From Sphingomonas naasensis (GTDB lineage Bacteria; Pseudomonadota; Alphaproteobacteria; Sphingomonadales; Sphingomonadaceae), in assembly GCF_004792695.1 (NCBI RefSeq), contig NZ_SRXU01000001.1:310001-374000 (forward strand): a stretch of 64,000 nucleotides of DNA. The letters are read 5' to 3'. The notes beneath the pieces are model-generated. The model had not been told where the DNA came from. It worked only from the letters and a program-made list of their open reading frames with translations, and did not search any database. Shown here piece by piece: positions 61,896 to 64,000 of this stretch. The position numbers were made by a program, and so were the translations under genes. Positions within the stretch are counted from its first letter, which is position 1; each line of letters starts with the position of its first letter.

Positions 61896-63331
61896 AGCGC
61901 CTGTCTCTGCTCGCCGCCGGATTGCTCTCCGCCTGCGCCGTCGGCCCGAATTACGAGCGCCCCGCAACGCCGCAAGCCGCGGCGGGGACGTTCGTCGATC
62001 CGGGCACGACCAAGGTCTCGACGGGCGCGGTCGAGGGCGAATGGTGGCATCTCTTCCGCGATCCCGTGCTCGATCGGCTGGTGGTCGACGCGCTGGCGCA
62101 CAATACCGATATCCGCGTCGCCGCCGCCAATCTCCGCCGCGTCCGCGCGGTGCTGTCGGAAGCGCGCAACCAGCGGCTGCCGACCACCGATCTCAGCGCT
62201 CGCTACACCCGGCAACGGGTAGGCGCGGGAAGCAGCCAGATCCCCGGCGTGCAGAGCCAGGAGTTCGACTTCTTCCAGGTCGGGTTCGACGCGGGCTATC
62301 AGGTCGATCTGTTCGGTGGCGTATCGCGCTCGATCGAGGCGGCGCGCGGCGATGTCGCGGCGGCGCAGGCCGGGCTCGACGCCGCCCGCATCGCGATCGC
62401 CGCCGAGACCGCGCGCACCTATGCCCAGGCGTGCAGCTTTGCCGCGCAGGCCGCGGTGGCGCGCGAGACTGCGGCGCTGCAGGAACAGACGCTCGGCCTC
62501 ACCCGCCGGCTGCTCGAGGCCGGCCGCGGCACCCAGCGCGATGTCGACCAGACGCTGGTCCTCGCCGAGAATGCCCGCGCGCAGGTACCGCTGTTCGAGG
62601 CCGAGCGCCGCGCCGCGCTCTACGCACTCGCCACGCTCACCGGCCGTCCGCCCGAAGAGACCGATGCCGCCGCGGCCCAGTGCACCGTGCCGCCGCAGGT
62701 CACCGGGCTGATCCCGGTCGGCGACGGTGCGGCGCTGCTCGCCCGCCGTCCCGATGTTCGCCAGGCCGAGCGTACGCTCGCCGCCGACACCGCGCGGGTC
62801 GGCGTCGCCACCGCGGCGCTCTACCCGTCGATCCGGCTGCTCGGCTCGGTATCGCTCGGCGCGCAGGATATCGGCGATCTCGCCAAAAAGGATTCGTTCA
62901 GCTTCTCGCTCGGGCCGCTGATCAGCTGGAGCTTCCCGAACATGGGCCAGGCCCGTTCGCGGCTGCGCCAGGCCGAGGCGACTGCCGAGGGCTCGCTCGC
63001 GACCTTCGACGGCACCGTGCTCACTGCGCTGCGCGAGGTCGAGCAGGCGCTCGCGCGCTATTCGGGCGAGATCGAGCGCAACGTCGCGCTGCGCCGCGCC
63101 GAGGCGGCGGCGAGCAATGCCGCGCGCATCGCCGGGCTGCGCTTCAGCGCGGGCCGCGACACGCTGCTCCAGCGGATCGACGCCGAACGCGATCGGGCAG
63201 GCGCCCGCGCCGCGCTGGCGCAGTCGAACGCTGCGCTCGCCGAGGCGCAGGTCGCCTTGTTCAACGCGCTCGGCGGCGGCTGGGAAAATGCCCCGGCGGC
63301 GCAACGGCGCGAGCCGGTGGCGACCAACTAG
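61892..63331 (+). CDS. Outer-membrane efflux lipoprotein (OprM/NodT family)
   Basis: ATG 61892 overlaps the RND stop. A lipobox (LLSAC) is followed by AVGPNYERP, the usual start of OprM/NodT proteins, and two repeats of coiled-coil and barrel strands (with LVVDALAHNTDIRVAAANLR and RFSAGRDTLLQRIDAE). The 479 residues match the family. It completes the tripartite pump. Confidence 0.93.
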   Translation: MKRLSLLAAGLLSACAVGPNYERPATPQAAAGTFVDPGTTKVSTGAVEGEWWHLFRDPVLDRLVVDALAHNTDIRVAAANLRRVRAVLSEARNQRLPTTDLSARYTRQRVGAGSSQIPGVQSQEFDFFQVGFDAGYQVDLFGGVSRSIEAARGDVAAAQAGLDAARIAIAAETARTYAQACSFAAQAAVARETAALQEQTLGLTRRLLEAGRGTQRDVDQTLVLAENARAQVPLFEAERRAALYALATLTGRPPEETDAAAAQCTVPPQVTGLIPVGDGAALLARRPDVRQAERTLAADTARVGVATAALYPSIRLLGSVSLGAQDIGDLAKKDSFSFSLGPLISWSFPNMGQARSRLRQAEATAEGSLATFDGTVLTALREVEQALARYSGEIERNVALRRAEAAASNAARIAGLRFSAGRDTLLQRIDAERDRAGARAALAQSNAALAEAQVALFNALGGGWENAPAAQRREPVATN

Positions 63332-63332
63332 G

Positions 63333-63587
63333 TCAGGTGCTGGCCAACACGGCCGCGTCGCCGAAGGGCCCCGCATTCCGCTCGGCAAACTGGCCTTCGC
63401 GCTCCGCGGCGGCGAGTTTACGGCGTTCGCGATGCTCGGCGGCGACCGCCTCTTTCGCCCATGCCGCGGCGGCGATCTCGGCCTGCTTACGGACGCTGGT
63501 GAGGGTCGAGGCAGCCGCACGGGCGCGCTGCAGGGCTTCCTGCGCGCGGCAGAGGATCGAGGATGGGGGTATGAGAAGTCCTTTCAA
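63333..63587 (-). CDS. Small hypothetical protein, helical
   Basis: A frame from TTG 63587 encodes about 84 residues, Ala/Arg/Glu-rich (SILCRAQEALQRARAAASTL, AAAWAKEAVAAEHRERRKL). No ribosome site is clear, so the start is uncertain. It ends 1 nt from the efflux gene's stop. It may be real or a chance frame in high-GC DNA. Confidence 0.35.
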   Translation of the reverse strand: MKGLLIPPSSILCRAQEALQRARAAASTLTSVRKQAEIAAAAWAKEAVAAEHRERRKLAAAEREGQFAERNAGPFGDAAVLAST

Positions 63588-63616
63588 CGGGAGAAATGGC
63601 GACGGGATCAGTTCTG

Positions 63617-63856
63617 TCAGGAACGCCTGCGCAACGTAGCTGTTCCGGCGCCTTCGCGTAGCGCTTCGACCGCCGCCACGCACGCGCGCTGGCTGCCGAA
63701 GCCGTCGCCGGAAGCGATGACCACGCCGGCGCTCGAGCAAAAGCGCCAGCGCCAATCCTCGCCCGAGAACAGGATCGACGTGAGCTTCACGCGGTCGGCG
63801 CGATAGATTTCGAAATAGGGCTGGTCTGGCCGACGGAGGCCGTCGGCCGCGCTCAA
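63617..63856 (-). CDS. DUF1508 (YegP-like) domain protein
   Basis: A TTG at 63856 overlaps the upstream stop (TTGA). The 79 residues carry one DUF1508 unit: YFEIYRADRVKLTSILFSG, WRWRFCSSAGVVIASGDGF and SQRACVAAVEAL, like YegP. The function of the family is unknown. It appears to be co-transcribed with the partial gene to its right. Confidence 0.75.
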   Translation of the reverse strand: MSAADGLRRPDQPYFEIYRADRVKLTSILFSGEDWRWRFCSSAGVVIASGDGFGSQRACVAAVEALREGAGTATLRRRS

Positions 63857-64000
63857 GGACGTAGCCGGGTCCGCGTGACCGGACCGGTCAGCACCCGCTT
63901 GCCAAAGGCTTTGGCGACTGCGTTGGCGCCATCGATGTTCATCAGCACGACGCGCGTGCCGCGCGGGTGCAGCGGCTCGATCGCGCTGATCGCCGCCTTG
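63853..64000 (-). CDS. Partial hypothetical protein (5' end outside window)
   Basis: The frame reads from the right edge to TGA at 63853 (ending VLTGPVTRTRLRP). The visible 48 residues (RVVLMNIDGANAVAKAFGKR) suggest a small alpha/beta protein, but no family can be named from this fragment. Confidence 0.45.
   Translation of the reverse strand, partial: KAAISAIEPLHPRGTRVVLMNIDGANAVAKAFGKRVLTGPVTRTRLRP

Noticed and set aside
57468..61967. A 1499-residue minus-strand open frame
   Set aside because: It lies antisense to the RND adaptor and pump genes, which have clear homology; Arg/His/Asp-rich composition is typical of a shadow frame.
1..64000. CRISPR array or insertion sequence
   Set aside because: No repeat-spacer pattern, no transposase and no terminal inverted repeats of an IS were seen; the repeats found are short and isolated.

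Overview
The window is high-GC DNA (with some lower-GC patches near 13.4-14 kb) that reads as an alphaproteobacterium, most likely a sphingomonad. The clues are the DUF3034 outer-membrane protein, a spore-coat-U (Csu-type) pilus locus, a MOBQ/TraA-type relaxase with traC/traD, and a chromosomal virB cluster without virB5. No rRNA or tRNA gene was recognised. Species cannot be named from the sequence alone.

Region by region: (1) 1-6.6 kb is the remains of a mobilisable element: AlpA-type regulators, a ribbon-helix-helix protein with a long inverted repeat beside it, a small sigma-like protein, traD-traC, a recognisable MOBQ oriT, and the relaxase-helicase TraA. It ends in a broken parB and a second, truncated alpA. 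(2) 7.0-18.9 kb is the most unusual part, a modification and export cluster for a ribosomally made product. One minus-strand operon, mostly with 4-nt start/stop overlaps, carries a double-glycine-leader protein with an HExxH motif, a secreted protein, an HlyD-type adaptor, a C39-peptidase ABC exporter, a prolyl-4-hydroxylase fused to a C39-like pseudo-domain, an HlyC-like acyltransferase homologue, a GT84-like glycosyltransferase, and a SelO-like enzyme of the MchC/MceJ type. A borosin-type peptide backbone N-methyltransferase is divergent at one end and a second Fe/2OG-type oxygenase converges at the other. The HlyC-like/SelO-like/glycosyltransferase/C39-exporter set recalls class IIb (siderophore) microcin maturation, but the borosin enzyme and the hydroxylases are not part of any such pathway I know. 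(3) 19.1-20.1 kb has no convincing gene and looks like the island edge.

(4) 20-28 kb is signalling and housekeeping: a receiver protein, a GGDEF-EAL protein, a cupredoxin, DUF3034, a truncated haemoglobin, and an Hpt/receiver/CHASE3 histidine-kinase set. (5) 27.9-35 kb is a chaperone-usher pilus locus of the spore-coat-U type with a LuxR-type response regulator. (6) 35.1-46.2 kb is a poorly described minus-strand operon: a SARP-like (wHTH + BTAD) activator gene, then four 11-bp direct repeats of the kind SARPs bind, then five small or acidic unknown proteins, a 1491-residue subtilase/peptidoglycan-binding/OmpA-like/HELHH protein, and a phospholipase-D-like protein that shares the same peptidoglycan-binding module.

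(7) 46.7-48.3 kb has a 1-Cys peroxiredoxin and a serine O-acetyltransferase. (8) 48.4-56.2 kb is a compact type IV secretion operon, virB2-B3-B4-B6-B8-B9-B10-B11, with no virB1, virB5, virB7 or virD4 seen. (9) 56.2-64 kb holds an unknown RG-rich protein, pcm, an RND efflux operon behind a palindromic operator, and small genes at the window edge.
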